This document shows positions 43,098 to 52,910 of a stretch of DNA of 64,000 nt, piece after piece (positions within the stretch are counted from its first letter, which is position 1; every line of letters starts with the position of its first letter). The DNA comes from G965197005 sp965197005. Lineage in GTDB: Bacteria; Pseudomonadota; Gammaproteobacteria; Pseudomonadales; Oceanobacteraceae. The DNA lies in the NCBI GenBank assembly GCA_965197005.1, contig OZ239982.1, positions 2,294,001-2,358,000 on the forward strand. Direction: 5' to 3'. The translations under genes were made by a program, and so were the position numbers. The notes beneath the pieces are model-generated. The model did no database searches and was not told where the DNA came from. It saw only the letters and a program-made list of their open reading frames with translations.

Positions 43098-43568
43098 CTA
43101 CCTAAAACCAACTCTTGGCTCACGCCGCCTTTGGGTTAATATTCTGTCAAAGGCATTGGCAAATTGGGTGCTGTGGGTGTGGTTCATTTTTTTAGGCCCC
43201 CCAGTTTGTATGCCGCTGTCTCTTACTTCTTGTAAAAAATGACGCAGACTTAGACGTTGTTGTATGTTGTTTTTGGTTAACTCTTCTCCCCTTGGAGTGA
43301 GCACTAAGCCTTGTTTTTGGATAACATCAAAAGCTAAGGGAATGTCTTGAGTAATAATTAAATCTAGGGGTTGAACCAGTTTAACAATCTCATTATCGGC
43401 GACATCAAAGCCCTTGGAAACTTGACGGGCATTTATCCAAGCGGGGGCAGGGGTGGCTATATATTGATTGGCAATTAATGTTGTCTGAATTTTGTGCTTA
43501 GTGGCGGCCTTAAAGATAATTTCTTTAATCACTTGTGGGCAGGCATCGGCATCAACGAGTATATGCAT
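43098..43568 (-). CDS. yaiI: YaiI/YqxD family protein (UPF0178, DUF188)
   Basis: 156 aa. Conserved features are the start MHILVDADACPQVIKEII, DVADNEIVKLVQPLDLIITQDIPL-type acidic core (about 75-95, NYN/PIN-like), VLTPRGEELT (about 110) and FANAFDRIL near the end. The family has an Asp-rich PIN-like core that suggests nuclease activity, but no function is established. Its ATG comes one base after the trkH stop on the same strand, so it is probably the last gene of the def-fmt-rsmB-trkA-trkH transcript. It converges on tenA with 26 bp between them. Confidence 0.93.
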   Translation of the reverse strand: MHILVDADACPQVIKEIIFKAATKHKIQTTLIANQYIATPAPAWINARQVSKGFDVADNEIVKLVQPLDLIITQDIPLAFDVIQKQGLVLTPRGEELTKNNIQQRLSLRHFLQEVRDSGIQTGGPKKMNHTHSTQFANAFDRILTQRRREPRVGFR

Positions 43569-43569
43569 G

Positions 43570-45018
43570 TTAGCTGCGCCAGAACATGGGGCTTAAAATA
43601 ACCAATAATGTAAAAATTTCTAAGCGTCCAAGCAGCATCGCAAACGAAAGTATCCATTTGGCAGCATCACTAATACCGCTATAGTTGGCGGCGACCTCGC
43701 CCAAACCGGGTCCTAGGTTGTTAAGACAGGCTCCAACTGCGGAAAAAGCAGTCACATGGTCTAATCCTGTTGCTAGAACTGCCAGCATTAATACCATGTA
43801 GGTTAAAATATACATCGCAAAAAAGCCCCATACGGCTTCTAAAATTTTGGGGCTAACAGGACGTTTGGATAGTTTTACAGGAATAATGGCGTTGGGGTGA
43901 ATTAGTCTATGAATTTCACGCACCCCTTGACGATAAACCAATAATACTCGAATGGCTTTCATGCCACCTGCGGTAGAGCCAGCACAGCCACCAATAAAGG
44001 CCATCATAAACAGTAATACGGGTAGGAATATTGGCCATACAGAAAAGTCCACCGTACCAAAGCCTGTGGTGGTGGCAACACTGACCACTTCAAAAATGCC
44101 AAAGCGTAGGGCATGATCAAAGGCGTAAGTTTGGGTAAGCCATAAAACTGCAACAGTTAATAAAATACCGCCTGTTAATACAAAGAGAAAAAATTTGAGT
44201 TCTGTGTCTTGCCAGAAATGACGTATGGATTTCATACGCCATGCCATAAAATGTAAGGCAAAGTTAAATGAACAGATGACCATAAAAAAGATGCAAATTC
44301 CTTCAATAAGTGGGCTGTCAAAATAACCTATAGAGGCATCATGTGTAGAAAATCCGCCAATGGCAACGGTAGAAAAACTATGGGTAATGGCATCAAATAC
44401 ATTCATACCTGCCAGCCAATATGCAATGCCACAAGCAAGGGTTAATAGGAGGTAAATATACCATAGGGCTTTGGCTGTTTCGGTAATGCGTGGGGTGAGT
44501 TTGGAGTCTTTAACAGGTCCTGGGGTTTCTGCACGAAATAACTGCATACCACCAATACCTAACATGGGTAAAATGGCAACGGCTAAGACCACAACCCCCA
44601 TTCCTCCAAACCATTGTAGCTGTTGGCGGTACCATAAAATAGATTCAGGCAGTGCATCTATGTGTGTGATAATGGTCGCTCCAGTGGTTGTCCAACCTGA
44701 AAAAGATTCAAAAAAAGCATCAGTAAAACTCAGCCCTGGGTGCTCTGCAAGCATAAGAGGCAAACTGCCAGAGATGCCTAATACCAGCCAAAATAAAATG
44801 GTAATAACAAAACCATCTCGTGCTCTTAATTCAGATTTTTTACGCCTAACAGGAAACCACAGCCCCAAACCAGCAAAGAAAATGGCAGCCATGGCGGTTA
44901 AAAATGCTTGCATGGCACTGTCTTGATACAAAATGGAGACTAAAATCGGTGGTAACATGCTAAGGCTAAAAACCATTAACAATAAACCTAATACTCTGGC
45001 AATAACTTGTATGTTCAT
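43570..45018 (-). CDS. trkH: Trk potassium uptake channel subunit TrkH
   Basis: 482 aa, about ten membrane helices in four M1-P-M2 repeats. The K+ filter segments are visible, for example SGWTTTGATII (about 112) and VSVATTTGFGTVDFS (about 315), with FIGGCAGSTAGGMKAIR after. It takes up K+ with the TrkA ring, encoded just upstream (22 bp). trkH between trkA and yaiI is unusual relative to E. coli but common in other gammaproteobacteria. Confidence 0.95.
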   Translation of the reverse strand: MNIQVIARVLGLLLMVFSLSMLPPILVSILYQDSAMQAFLTAMAAIFFAGLGLWFPVRRKKSELRARDGFVITILFWLVLGISGSLPLMLAEHPGLSFTDAFFESFSGWTTTGATIITHIDALPESILWYRQQLQWFGGMGVVVLAVAILPMLGIGGMQLFRAETPGPVKDSKLTPRITETAKALWYIYLLLTLACGIAYWLAGMNVFDAITHSFSTVAIGGFSTHDASIGYFDSPLIEGICIFFMVICSFNFALHFMAWRMKSIRHFWQDTELKFFLFVLTGGILLTVAVLWLTQTYAFDHALRFGIFEVVSVATTTGFGTVDFSVWPIFLPVLLFMMAFIGGCAGSTAGGMKAIRVLLVYRQGVREIHRLIHPNAIIPVKLSKRPVSPKILEAVWGFFAMYILTYMVLMLAVLATGLDHVTAFSAVGACLNNLGPGLGEVAANYSGISDAAKWILSFAMLLGRLEIFTLLVILSPMFWRS

Positions 45019-45039
45019 GCTTAGCTCCTAATTAGGGGG

Positions 45040-46416
45040 TTAAAAAAAGCCAAGTCCAACTTGGAATAGTTTTTCAATTTTGCTGATATTGTTTTTATCC
45101 ATAACAAATACAATAGCGTGGTCATCAGCTTCAATAACCAAATCAGGCAAACCAATTAAGACTTCATCGCCACGTACTACCGCACCAATAATGGTATTAT
45201 CTGGCAGTTCAATATCTCGAATGGCTCGTCCTATTACTTTAGAGGTATTGGCATCACCATGAGCAATGGTTTCTATTGCTTCGGCAGCACCTCTTCTTAA
45301 CGAGTGTACTTTGGCAATATCGCCTTTACGAATATAGGTTAATAACGCACTTATGGTGGTTTGCTGGGGGGAGATGGCAACGTCAATACGATCACCTTGT
45401 ACTAAATCCACATAGGCGGATTTATTAATTAAAGTAATGACTTTACGCACCCCTAGGCGTTTAGCCAATAAGGAAGACATGATGTTGACTTCATCATCAT
45501 TGGTGACCACGCAAAGTACGTCGGTATTGGCTATGTTTTCTTCTTCAAGTAATTTACTGTCTGTGGCACTGCCTAACAAAACAACCGTGCTATTGAGGTT
45601 TTCGCTTAAAAATTCTGCACGTTTGGGGTCGTGTTCAATGAGTTTTAGCCCTGGATATTGACCTTCTAAGGTTTTTGCCATGCGATAACCAATATTGCCG
45701 CCACCTGCAATAACAATGCGTCGATAACGGCTTTCTGCTTGGCGCATTTTATTCATTACATCTTTGATTTTATCGCGTGCTGCAATAAAGAAGACCTCAT
45801 CACCTGCTTCGATAATTTCTTCTTTGCGAGGATTAACTGCTTTGCCTCGTCTAAAAATGGCGGCAATACGGGCATCAATATTGGGGAGATGTTCTTTTAA
45901 ATCGACAATCGCTTGACCAACCATAACATCACCATAGTTTGCTTTTACGGCGACCAGTTGCACTTTTTCATCGGCAAAGTCCATCACTTGCAATGCACCA
46001 GGGTATTGCAGTAGGTAGCTAATTTGTTTGGTTACTAAGGTTTCAGGAGAAATAACAACGTCGATATGAAAAGCATTATCATCAAATAATGCTTTTTCTT
46101 GGGAATAGGCGGTAGCACGAATGCGGCATATTTTTTTGGGTGTGTTAAATAGGGTATGTGCAATCTGGCAAGCAACCATATTACTTTCATCACTGCTGGT
46201 TACCGCTATAAGCATGTCAGCATCATCTCCACCTGCCCGTTTTAAAACGGGCGGCATACAGGCTTGACCTACTTCGGTTTTAATATCAAGACTGTCTCTT
46301 AGCTCACCAAGGCGTTGCTCGTCTAAATCAACCAGTGTGATGTCGTTATTTTCATCGGCAAGGCTTTCTGCCAAGCTACCACCAACCTGTCCTGCGCCTA
46401 AAATAATAATTCTCAT
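45040..46416 (-). CDS. trkA: Trk system NAD-binding regulatory protein TrkA
   Basis: 458 aa. Peripheral membrane protein that gates TrkH in response to ATP/NADH. Two Rossmann RCK_N domains start MRIIILGAGQVGGSLAESLA (1) and RRIVIAGGGNIGYRMAKTL (about 232), each followed by an RCK_C domain (about 140-220 and 375-455). The length matches the two-unit TrkA of Gammaproteobacteria. The start follows rsmB by 12 bp, preserving the def-fmt-rsmB-trkA order of E. coli. Confidence 0.97.
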   Translation of the reverse strand: MRIIILGAGQVGGSLAESLADENNDITLVDLDEQRLGELRDSLDIKTEVGQACMPPVLKRAGGDDADMLIAVTSSDESNMVACQIAHTLFNTPKKICRIRATAYSQEKALFDDNAFHIDVVISPETLVTKQISYLLQYPGALQVMDFADEKVQLVAVKANYGDVMVGQAIVDLKEHLPNIDARIAAIFRRGKAVNPRKEEIIEAGDEVFFIAARDKIKDVMNKMRQAESRYRRIVIAGGGNIGYRMAKTLEGQYPGLKLIEHDPKRAEFLSENLNSTVVLLGSATDSKLLEEENIANTDVLCVVTNDDEVNIMSSLLAKRLGVRKVITLINKSAYVDLVQGDRIDVAISPQQTTISALLTYIRKGDIAKVHSLRRGAAEAIETIAHGDANTSKVIGRAIRDIELPDNTIIGAVVRGDEVLIGLPDLVIEADDHAIVFVMDKNNISKIEKLFQVGLGFF

Positions 46417-46428
46417 GCGCTCAACTCC

Positions 46429-47748
46429 TTAATCTTTTTGTGTGCATTTTAATTGTTTTTCTAATAGCGCATAGTAAAAGCCATCATGTTGTTGATGTGT
46501 GGCAAATAATTGCCTGCCCACTGGCTGCGCTATGCCCCAATTGGCGTTGATTTTTAGTTCTCTTGCATCTTTAGTATGCGCTAAAAAATGGGCAACTTGC
46601 TGGCTATTCTCTTGCGGTAATATAGAACAAGTCGCATAGAGCAATTTACCCCCTGCTTTGAGTAACGGCCAGATTTGTTTTAATAAGGTTGCCTGTAGTG
46701 CAACTAATGCGTCAATATCTTCATTACGACGCAATAATTTAATATCTGGATTACGCCTAATAACACCTGTGGCAGAGCAAGGCACATCTAATAAAATTTT
46801 ATCATATAAGATATTATCTTTATGCCAAGTTTCAGGCAAACTGGCATCACCATTAATTACTGTTGCCTGAAGACCTAAACGATGCAAGTTTTGCTGTATA
46901 TGCACAAGCCGTTTTGAATCTATTTCAACAGCACTAACTTGAGCTTGAGCCAGCTCCAATATGTGTGCGGTTTTGCCACCTGGGGCTGCACAGGCATCTA
47001 AAATACGCTCATCTTTTTGAGGTATTAGTAAATTAGCGGCAAGCTGCGCTGCCTCGTCTTGTACACTGACCTGCCCTTGCTCAAAGTTGGGTAAGTGTGT
47101 GACCTGACAAGGCTTAATATAAATACCTTGAGGACTAAAAGGGGCGGCTATTGGCTCAAGGTCTAAGGCAGCAAGTTGCCCCATATAATCTTGACGAGTG
47201 CTGTGTTGCTGATTAATACGCAAACACAAAGGTGGGGGTTGGTTGTTACCAATAAGTATGTCTTGCCAGTTATCTGGCCATGCTTTTTTAAGGCGTTTAA
47301 TTAGCCATTTAGGGTGGTTATATAGGGTAACAGGACTTTCATCTAAGGCAGTAAGTAGCGTTGATTTTTCTCGTAAAAAACGGCGCAAACAGGCGTTGAT
47401 AACCACTTTTGCTTGCGGTTGTTTGAGTGCATGACAGGCATTGACGGTTTCGTTAATGGCGGCGTAATCTGCAATATGTTGATATTCAAGCTGATATAAA
47501 CCGATAATTAATAACGCATGTAATGTTTGTTGTTCATGGGAGAAAGGCTGTTTTAAGAGTATTTTTGCCAGTGCATTTAAACGAAAATAAAAACGACAAC
47601 TACCAGAGATTAAGTCCCGTAATAATCCTTGCTCTGTAGGCAGACAATGGGCTTTGAGTTGGGGCAGTTGGGCATTTAAAGAGCGTCCTTGAATAATCGC
47701 ATGCAAGCCTGTTGCCCCTAAAGCACGGACATTTTGCTTATGCTTCAT
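46429..47748 (-). CDS. rsmB: 16S rRNA m5C967 methyltransferase RsmB
   Basis: 439 aa. The N-terminal NusB-like RNA-binding domain (about 1-140) is followed by a SAM methyltransferase domain: DACAAPGGKTAHILELA (motif I, about 250), DVPCSATGVIRRNPDIK (motif IV with a Cys, about 325) and LLYATCSILPQEN (motif VI with the catalytic Cys, about 370). Its start overlaps the end of fmt by 11 nt. Confidence 0.97.
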   Translation of the reverse strand: MKHKQNVRALGATGLHAIIQGRSLNAQLPQLKAHCLPTEQGLLRDLISGSCRFYFRLNALAKILLKQPFSHEQQTLHALLIIGLYQLEYQHIADYAAINETVNACHALKQPQAKVVINACLRRFLREKSTLLTALDESPVTLYNHPKWLIKRLKKAWPDNWQDILIGNNQPPPLCLRINQQHSTRQDYMGQLAALDLEPIAAPFSPQGIYIKPCQVTHLPNFEQGQVSVQDEAAQLAANLLIPQKDERILDACAAPGGKTAHILELAQAQVSAVEIDSKRLVHIQQNLHRLGLQATVINGDASLPETWHKDNILYDKILLDVPCSATGVIRRNPDIKLLRRNEDIDALVALQATLLKQIWPLLKAGGKLLYATCSILPQENSQQVAHFLAHTKDARELKINANWGIAQPVGRQLFATHQQHDGFYYALLEKQLKCTQKD

Positions 47749-48688
47749 TCAGCATATCGCCTAAATTAAATAACGCACTTTGTCCATTTAATATATCCCG
47801 TATTAACATCGGACGTTTGCCTGCTAACTGTATTTGTTTAAGTCCTAACCACCCTTGTTGACAGCTAACCCATACGCAGTCACTATCAATTTTCATTATC
47901 TTGCCATATTGCGTACATTCGGGCACATCGGTTTTTATACAGGCACTTAGCACACGCAAACGCTGTCCTTTAATCCAGCAGTAGCACATAGGCACAGGGT
48001 TAAAAGCACGAATAGTTAACTCAAGTTGGCTTGCACTTTGTTGCCAATTAAGTTGCGCTTCTTGCTTGTTGAGCTTTTCGGCATAGGTGGCAATGGCATG
48101 ATTTTGTGTTTGTGGATTAAGCTGTTGTTGCTGTATGTCTTGTAGGGTCTGTAATAACAGCGGTGCAGATAAATGTGCCAGCTTATCATGCAAGCTGGCA
48201 GCGGTTTCTGTCTCTGTAATAGCAATATCTGCACAGGCTAACATAGCACCTGTATCTAAGCCTTTATCCATTTGCATAATGGTAATACCCGTCTGCTTAT
48301 CGCCTGCTTGTATCGCTCTTTGTATGGGTGCTGCCCCACGCCAACGGGGTAATAAAGAGGCATGTACATTAATGCAGCCATGTTTGGGCATGGTCAGTAC
48401 GCTTTCAGGCAGCAGTAACCCATAGGCAACAACGACCATCACATCAGCATTAAACTGATTTAAGGCATCTCTATCGGCTTGTTGTTTGAAATTAAGTGGC
48501 TGTAAAACAGGTAAATGATGGGTTAAAGCCAGTTTTTTAACCGCACTGGACTGAGGCTGTTTGCCCCGCTTTGCAGGACGGTCTGGCTGAGTATAAACCG
48601 CAACAACCTGATGTTGACTGTCAAGCAAGGCTTGTAATTGTTTGGCGGCAAAATCAGGTGTGCCAGCAAACACAATTTTCAGACTCAT
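47738..48688 (-). CDS. fmt: Methionyl-tRNA formyltransferase
   Basis: 316 aa. It formylates initiator Met-tRNA using 10-formyl-THF. Motifs are LKIVFAGTPDFAAKQLQALL at the N-terminus, VVVAYGLLLPESVL (about 88), the catalytic region GCINVHASLLPRWRGAAPIQ (Asn, His; about 107) and QMDKGLDTGAML (about 147). A C-terminal OB-like domain follows from about 210. It works with Def, encoded 7 bp upstream. Confidence 0.98.
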   Translation of the reverse strand: MSLKIVFAGTPDFAAKQLQALLDSQHQVVAVYTQPDRPAKRGKQPQSSAVKKLALTHHLPVLQPLNFKQQADRDALNQFNADVMVVVAYGLLLPESVLTMPKHGCINVHASLLPRWRGAAPIQRAIQAGDKQTGITIMQMDKGLDTGAMLACADIAITETETAASLHDKLAHLSAPLLLQTLQDIQQQQLNPQTQNHAIATYAEKLNKQEAQLNWQQSASQLELTIRAFNPVPMCYCWIKGQRLRVLSACIKTDVPECTQYGKIMKIDSDCVWVSCQQGWLGLKQIQLAGKRPMLIRDILNGQSALFNLGDMLNEA

Positions 48689-48695
48689 TGGTTAT

Positions 48696-49211
48696 TTATC
48701 CCTTTTTAGCGTCTTGTTTGTGTTTACGCTCTAATTTAGATTTTATACGGTTGCGTTTTAAGGGCGAAAGATAGTCCACAAATAGTTTGCCATTTAAGTG
48801 ATCAAGTTCATGCTGCACACAAACTGCAAACAGACCTGTGCAGATTTTTTCGTATGCCTGTCCAAATTCATCAACCGCATTGAGCTTACAATGAGCCACT
48901 CGGTCAATATCTTCATAAAATCCAGGGATAGACAAACAGCCTTCTTGCATGGTTTGTAATTCGCCTTCAAGCACTTCAACTTCGGGATTAATCACAACCA
49001 AAGGCTGGTTTTTTTCCTCAGAAATATCCATTACCACAATGCGTTCATGAATATCCACCTGAGTTGCCGCCAGACCGATTCCAGGTGCTGCATACATGGT
49101 GTCAAACATATCTGCAACAATCTGCTGGAGACGCTTATCAAAAACCGTTACAGGACGGGCAATGGTGCGTAATTTTGGGTCTGGATATTCTAAAATAGTT
49201 AATAAACTCAT
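48696..49211 (-). CDS. def: Peptide deformylase
   Basis: 171 aa. It removes the N-formyl group from nascent proteins. All three metal-site motifs are intact: GIGLAATQVD (about 45), EGCLSIPG (Cys ligand, about 90) and QHELDHLNG (HExxH, about 133). First gene of the minus-strand operon, divergent from the LysM gene with 82 bp between starts. Confidence 0.98.
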   Translation of the reverse strand: MSLLTILEYPDPKLRTIARPVTVFDKRLQQIVADMFDTMYAAPGIGLAATQVDIHERIVVMDISEEKNQPLVVINPEVEVLEGELQTMQEGCLSIPGFYEDIDRVAHCKLNAVDEFGQAYEKICTGLFAVCVQHELDHLNGKLFVDYLSPLKRNRIKSKLERKHKQDAKKG

Positions 49212-49293
49212 AATTTTTTGTACTTGCTCTATACTGATTGTGTATCAATTTATGGTATTTTACCCTTACGTGAGAAATAATAAAGGAAAGAAA

Positions 49294-50289
49294 ATGATTA
49301 AAACCCTAATAACCAGCTTAATTTTAGTTTCAACACTAATCACAACTAACTTATTTGCATTAGAATTAAAGCCTGATGCGCCTAAACAATATACGGTTAA
49401 AAAAGGTGATACTCTATGGGATATTGCTGGTCGTTTTATTGGCAAACCTTGGCAGTGGCCACAAATATGGCATAAAAACCCACAAATTAAAAATCCTGAT
49501 TTGATTTATCCAAACGATATTATTGGCCTAATCAAACAAGGTTCTCAAACCAAATTAGGGATTATTTCTCGGGCGCACAAAAAAGAGACAAATACACGTC
49601 CTATTCAAGCTGTGCCAGATAAAGCATTAAGTCGCCAGATTGCCAGCTATCATTTTTTCACCCCTGAACAAATTAATGCGAGTGCATATATATTATCAAC
49701 CACCGATAAGCGACTATTAATGTCTACTGGCGATACAATTTATGCTCAAGGTCAAGTCGATGAAGGACAACCAATTTATTATATTTACCGTATTGGCAAG
49801 CAGTATGTGGATCAGGAAAACGATGTTGTCTTAGGTCAGCAAGCACTGAAAATAGGCAGTGTTAGATTGCTTAAAAATGGCGATAAAGTCGCAACCTTAG
49901 AAGTGGTTTCAGCAGATCAAGAAATAAAAAAAGGTGACCGTATTTTAAGCACCTCACCTTACATTAAAGAAAATATTGTACCTAAAACAGCACCCGATAA
50001 CCTAACAGGTCGTGTCATAGGCTCACCCAAAAAAGTCAGCAATATTGGTCAATATGATTTATTGGCAATCAATGTGGGTAGCAAGCAAGGCATACAAACA
50101 GGTACCTTATTAATGGTCAGCAAGCAAGGTAAAATCGTAACAGATAAAGAGGACAATAAAATTCAGCTTCCAGATAGGCAAGCAGGTTTAATCATGGTGT
50201 ATAAAGTTGCTGAAAAAATGTCTTACGCTTTAGTATTAAAATCGCAACTCGCCATTAAAACGGGAGATAAAGTGACCGTTGCTAAATAA
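49294..50289 (+). CDS. Secreted LysM-domain protein
   Basis: 331 aa from the ATG at 49294 (MIKTLITSLILVSTLI) with AAAGGAAAG upstream. The long N-terminal extension in the reading frame to 49096 overlaps def and is rejected. The signal peptide ends near LFALE (about 24). A LysM domain (about 32-80) begins YTVKKGDTLWDIAGRFIG and adds the WQWPQIWHKNPQI segment typical of this family beside dprA. The remainder is beta-rich. It is likely a periplasmic peptidoglycan binder. The stop overlaps dprA as TAATG. Confidence 0.93.
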   Translation: MIKTLITSLILVSTLITTNLFALELKPDAPKQYTVKKGDTLWDIAGRFIGKPWQWPQIWHKNPQIKNPDLIYPNDIIGLIKQGSQTKLGIISRAHKKETNTRPIQAVPDKALSRQIASYHFFTPEQINASAYILSTTDKRLLMSTGDTIYAQGQVDEGQPIYYIYRIGKQYVDQENDVVLGQQALKIGSVRLLKNGDKVATLEVVSADQEIKKGDRILSTSPYIKENIVPKTAPDNLTGRVIGSPKKVSNIGQYDLLAINVGSKQGIQTGTLLMVSKQGKIVTDKEDNKIQLPDRQAGLIMVYKVAEKMSYALVLKSQLAIKTGDKVTVAK

Positions 50290-51386
50290 TGCTAAATACT
50301 GAATTGTTACAGGCATGGTGGCGACTATCTGCCTTGCCTAAAATGGGAACGGTAGGGCTTGGACACATACGCCAACAACTGCCTTCCCCAGAAGCATTAA
50401 CCTATGCCACCGCTCAAGACCTAATGGCATTAGGCTTAAAAGAGGCTCAAGCAATACGCTGGGAGCAAGATAAATCACTACTCAACGGCTATGAGGTGCT
50501 AGCTAAATGGCAGCAAGAGAACCCTTCTCATCAAGGCATTTTGTTAGCAGGGGTAGCACCTTACCCTGAAACACTATCTAGCATTAAAGACGCACCTACT
50601 TTTTTATTTTATCGTGGTCATTTGCCCGCCCTTAGTCAGCCTATGATTGCCATGGTCGGCAGCCGTAACCCCACAGCTTATGCCCAAGAGTGGACGCAGC
50701 AAACTGCCAGCGAGTTAGCTGCCCAACAAATAACCATTGTCAGTGGTATGGCTATTGGCATTGATGGTTTTGCACACTTAGGCGCATTACAAACAGGGTC
50801 AACCATTGCGGTATTAGGCTGTGGAGCAAATGTATATTACCCACAAAGACACCAACAGCTTGCCAAAAACATACAACAAAAAGGTCTGATTTTATCTGAA
50901 TTTTTACCCGACACCGCACCACAAGCACGACACTTTCCTGCCCGTAATCGTATTGTCAGTGGTCTATCTCAAGCCTGTATTGTTACAGAGGCAGCCATTA
51001 AAAGTGGCTCATTAATTACCGCTAAGCTAGCGGCAGAACAAGGCCGTGATGTCTTTGCGCTACCAGGAGCGGTTAGCAACCCATTAGCAGCAGGCTGTCA
51101 TCAACTCATTCGTGATGGTGCGCTACTGGTGCGTCATAGCGAGGATATTTTAACCGAGCTAAACTTACCAAGCCGCACCACCAGCAAAATCAAAAAACAT
51201 GACAAAGCAAGCCCACAAGCCAGCATACCTTCCTTATTAAAAAATATTGACTTTGCGCCCACAAATATCGATTTAATTCAACAACGCTGCCAGTTACCCA
51301 TGCCCGAATTAATGGCGCAACTTTTGCACTTAGAAATGGAAGGTTGGCTCGCAATGCATGCCAACGGCTATATTCGCATTCGCTAA
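50289..51386 (+). CDS. dprA: DNA processing protein DprA
   Basis: 365 aa. It loads RecA on incoming single-stranded DNA during natural transformation. The Rossmann-like core has MVGSRNPTAYAQEW (about 120), VSGMAIGIDGFAHLGAL (about 152), RNRIVSGLSQACIVTEAA (about 218) and GRDVFALPGAV (about 252). A C-terminal winged-helix (about 305-365, DLA/DML-1 like) follows. Coupled to the LysM gene. dprA is widespread in non-competent bacteria too, so competence is not implied. Confidence 0.97.
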   Translation: MLNTELLQAWWRLSALPKMGTVGLGHIRQQLPSPEALTYATAQDLMALGLKEAQAIRWEQDKSLLNGYEVLAKWQQENPSHQGILLAGVAPYPETLSSIKDAPTFLFYRGHLPALSQPMIAMVGSRNPTAYAQEWTQQTASELAAQQITIVSGMAIGIDGFAHLGALQTGSTIAVLGCGANVYYPQRHQQLAKNIQQKGLILSEFLPDTAPQARHFPARNRIVSGLSQACIVTEAAIKSGSLITAKLAAEQGRDVFALPGAVSNPLAAGCHQLIRDGALLVRHSEDILTELNLPSRTTSKIKKHDKASPQASIPSLLKNIDFAPTNIDLIQQRCQLPMPELMAQLLHLEMEGWLAMHANGYIRIR

Positions 51387-51394
51387 GAGATAAT

Positions 51395-51952
51395 ATGCAC
51401 AAAACCGATTTTTCATTAAACATTCAGTTGGCACTTCACTGTTTAGAGCAGCAAGGGGTGCTAGCATATCCAACAGAATCCATCTGGGGCTTAGGTTGCC
51501 TACCTGAACATGCAGCGGCAATTAATAAAATTTTGCGCCTTAAAATGCGACCTTGGCAAAAAGGTTTAATCTTAGTTGCCGCCAATTGGCAACAGTTAGA
51601 AGGCTGGATTAATCCCTTAACGGAGACACAATGGGCGCAAGTTAATGCCCCCCAAGCACACCCAACAACTTGGCTTTTACCCTGTGATAATCGTATTTCA
51701 CAAAGTTTACGAGGCGCACACAAAACCCTTGCTGTAAGAGTAAGTACCCACCCACTTATTCAGCAATTGTGCCTCCAAGCAGGACCTATCGTCTCCACCT
51801 CTGCCAACATTCAAGCACGCCCACCTGCAAAAAATGCCCTACAAGTACAAAAATACTTTCATCAACAAATAGATTATATTTTATCAGGGCAATTAGGCGG
51901 CTATAAAAATCCATCAAATATTAAAACTTTGTGCGGAAATCGAGTAAGATAG
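51395..51952 (+). CDS. tsaC: TsaC, threonylcarbamoyl-AMP synthase
   Basis: 185 aa from the ATG at 51395 (MHKTDFSLNIQLALHC). It makes threonylcarbamoyl-AMP from Thr, bicarbonate and ATP for tRNA t6A, used by the TsaBDE complex (tsaE at 22837). The YrdC/Sua5 fold has VLAYPTESIWGLGCLPEH, KIL(R/L)LKMRPWQKGLILV and GPIVSTSANIQA. This is the short form without a Sua5 domain, as in E. coli. AAGAGA lies before the ATG. Confidence 0.96.
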   Translation: MHKTDFSLNIQLALHCLEQQGVLAYPTESIWGLGCLPEHAAAINKILRLKMRPWQKGLILVAANWQQLEGWINPLTETQWAQVNAPQAHPTTWLLPCDNRISQSLRGAHKTLAVRVSTHPLIQQLCLQAGPIVSTSANIQARPPAKNALQVQKYFHQQIDYILSGQLGGYKNPSNIKTLCGNRVR

Positions 51953-51974
51953 AGGCTTTTTAAGTGAGCATCGT

Positions 51975-52910
51975 ATGCAACCTAGCGATATTACCCAAGT
52001 AAAAGACTACCTATTGTCCTTGCAAAACCGTATTTGCCAAGCACTAGAGGCACTAGACACCCAGCCCTTTATTGAAGAAAACTGGCATAAGCCAGATAGC
52101 GACAAAGGTCTACAAGGAGAGGGGCGCACTCGTGTTTTAACTGGTTCGGTTATCGAGAAAGGCGGCGTTAATTTTTCCCATGTATACGGCAAACAACTGC
52201 CACCTTCGGCAACACAAAAACGCCCTCAGCTAGCTGGCAGACGTTTTCAAGCATTGGGAGTCTCTTTGGTTATTCACCCACGCAATCCATTTGCGCCCAC
52301 CTCCCATGCCAATGTGCGTTTATTTGTGGCAGAGCATGAGCATCAAACCCCTGTTTGGTGGTTTGGTGGTGGTTTTGATTTAACCCCTTACTATCCATTT
52401 AAAGAAGATGTCATACATTGGCACCAAACAGCCAAAGCCTTATGCCAGCCTTTTGGTGAGGCAGTTTATCCTACCTTTAAAGCCGCCTGTGATGAATATT
52501 TTTACCTGCCACATCGACAAGAAACCAGAGGTGTAGGCGGCTTGTTTTATGACGATTTAGAGCGATTACCCAACGCTAAAACTGCCAGTTTCGAGCAATG
52601 TTTTGCCTTTATGCAAGCCGTTGGAGATGGCTATATTGATGCCTACCTACCCATTTTACAAAAACGTCATACCCTTGCTTATACCGAGCAACAGCGAGAA
52701 TTTCAATGTTACCGCCGAGGACGTTATGCCGAATTTAATTTGCTCTACGACCGAGGCACAACCTTTGGTTTACAATCAGGCGGACGCACCGAATCCATTT
52801 TAATGTCAATGCCACCTGTGGCGCATTGGACGTATCAATACACGCCTGAGGCGGGCAGTGAAGAAGCCAAATTAACCAACTATTTAACGCCCCAAGCGTG
52901 GTTAGCATGA
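51975..52910 (+). CDS. hemF: Oxygen-dependent coproporphyrinogen III oxidase
   Basis: 311 aa. It converts coproporphyrinogen III to protoporphyrinogen IX using O2, so the cell can make heme aerobically. Motifs are GRTRVLTGSVIEKGGVNFSH (about 46-65), RRFQALGVSLVIHPRNP, FGGGFDLTPYYPF (about 130), RYAEFNLLYDRGTTFGL (about 250) and GGRTESILMSMPP. It overlaps aroE by 4 nt (ATGA). Confidence 0.98.
   Translation: MQPSDITQVKDYLLSLQNRICQALEALDTQPFIEENWHKPDSDKGLQGEGRTRVLTGSVIEKGGVNFSHVYGKQLPPSATQKRPQLAGRRFQALGVSLVIHPRNPFAPTSHANVRLFVAEHEHQTPVWWFGGGFDLTPYYPFKEDVIHWHQTAKALCQPFGEAVYPTFKAACDEYFYLPHRQETRGVGGLFYDDLERLPNAKTASFEQCFAFMQAVGDGYIDAYLPILQKRHTLAYTEQQREFQCYRRGRYAEFNLLYDRGTTFGLQSGGRTESILMSMPPVAHWTYQYTPEAGSEEAKLTNYLTPQAWLA

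Noticed and set aside
49096..49293. N-terminal extension of the LysM protein
   Set aside because: It lies over the def gene on the opposite strand. The signal peptide and ribosome site fit the ATG at 49294.
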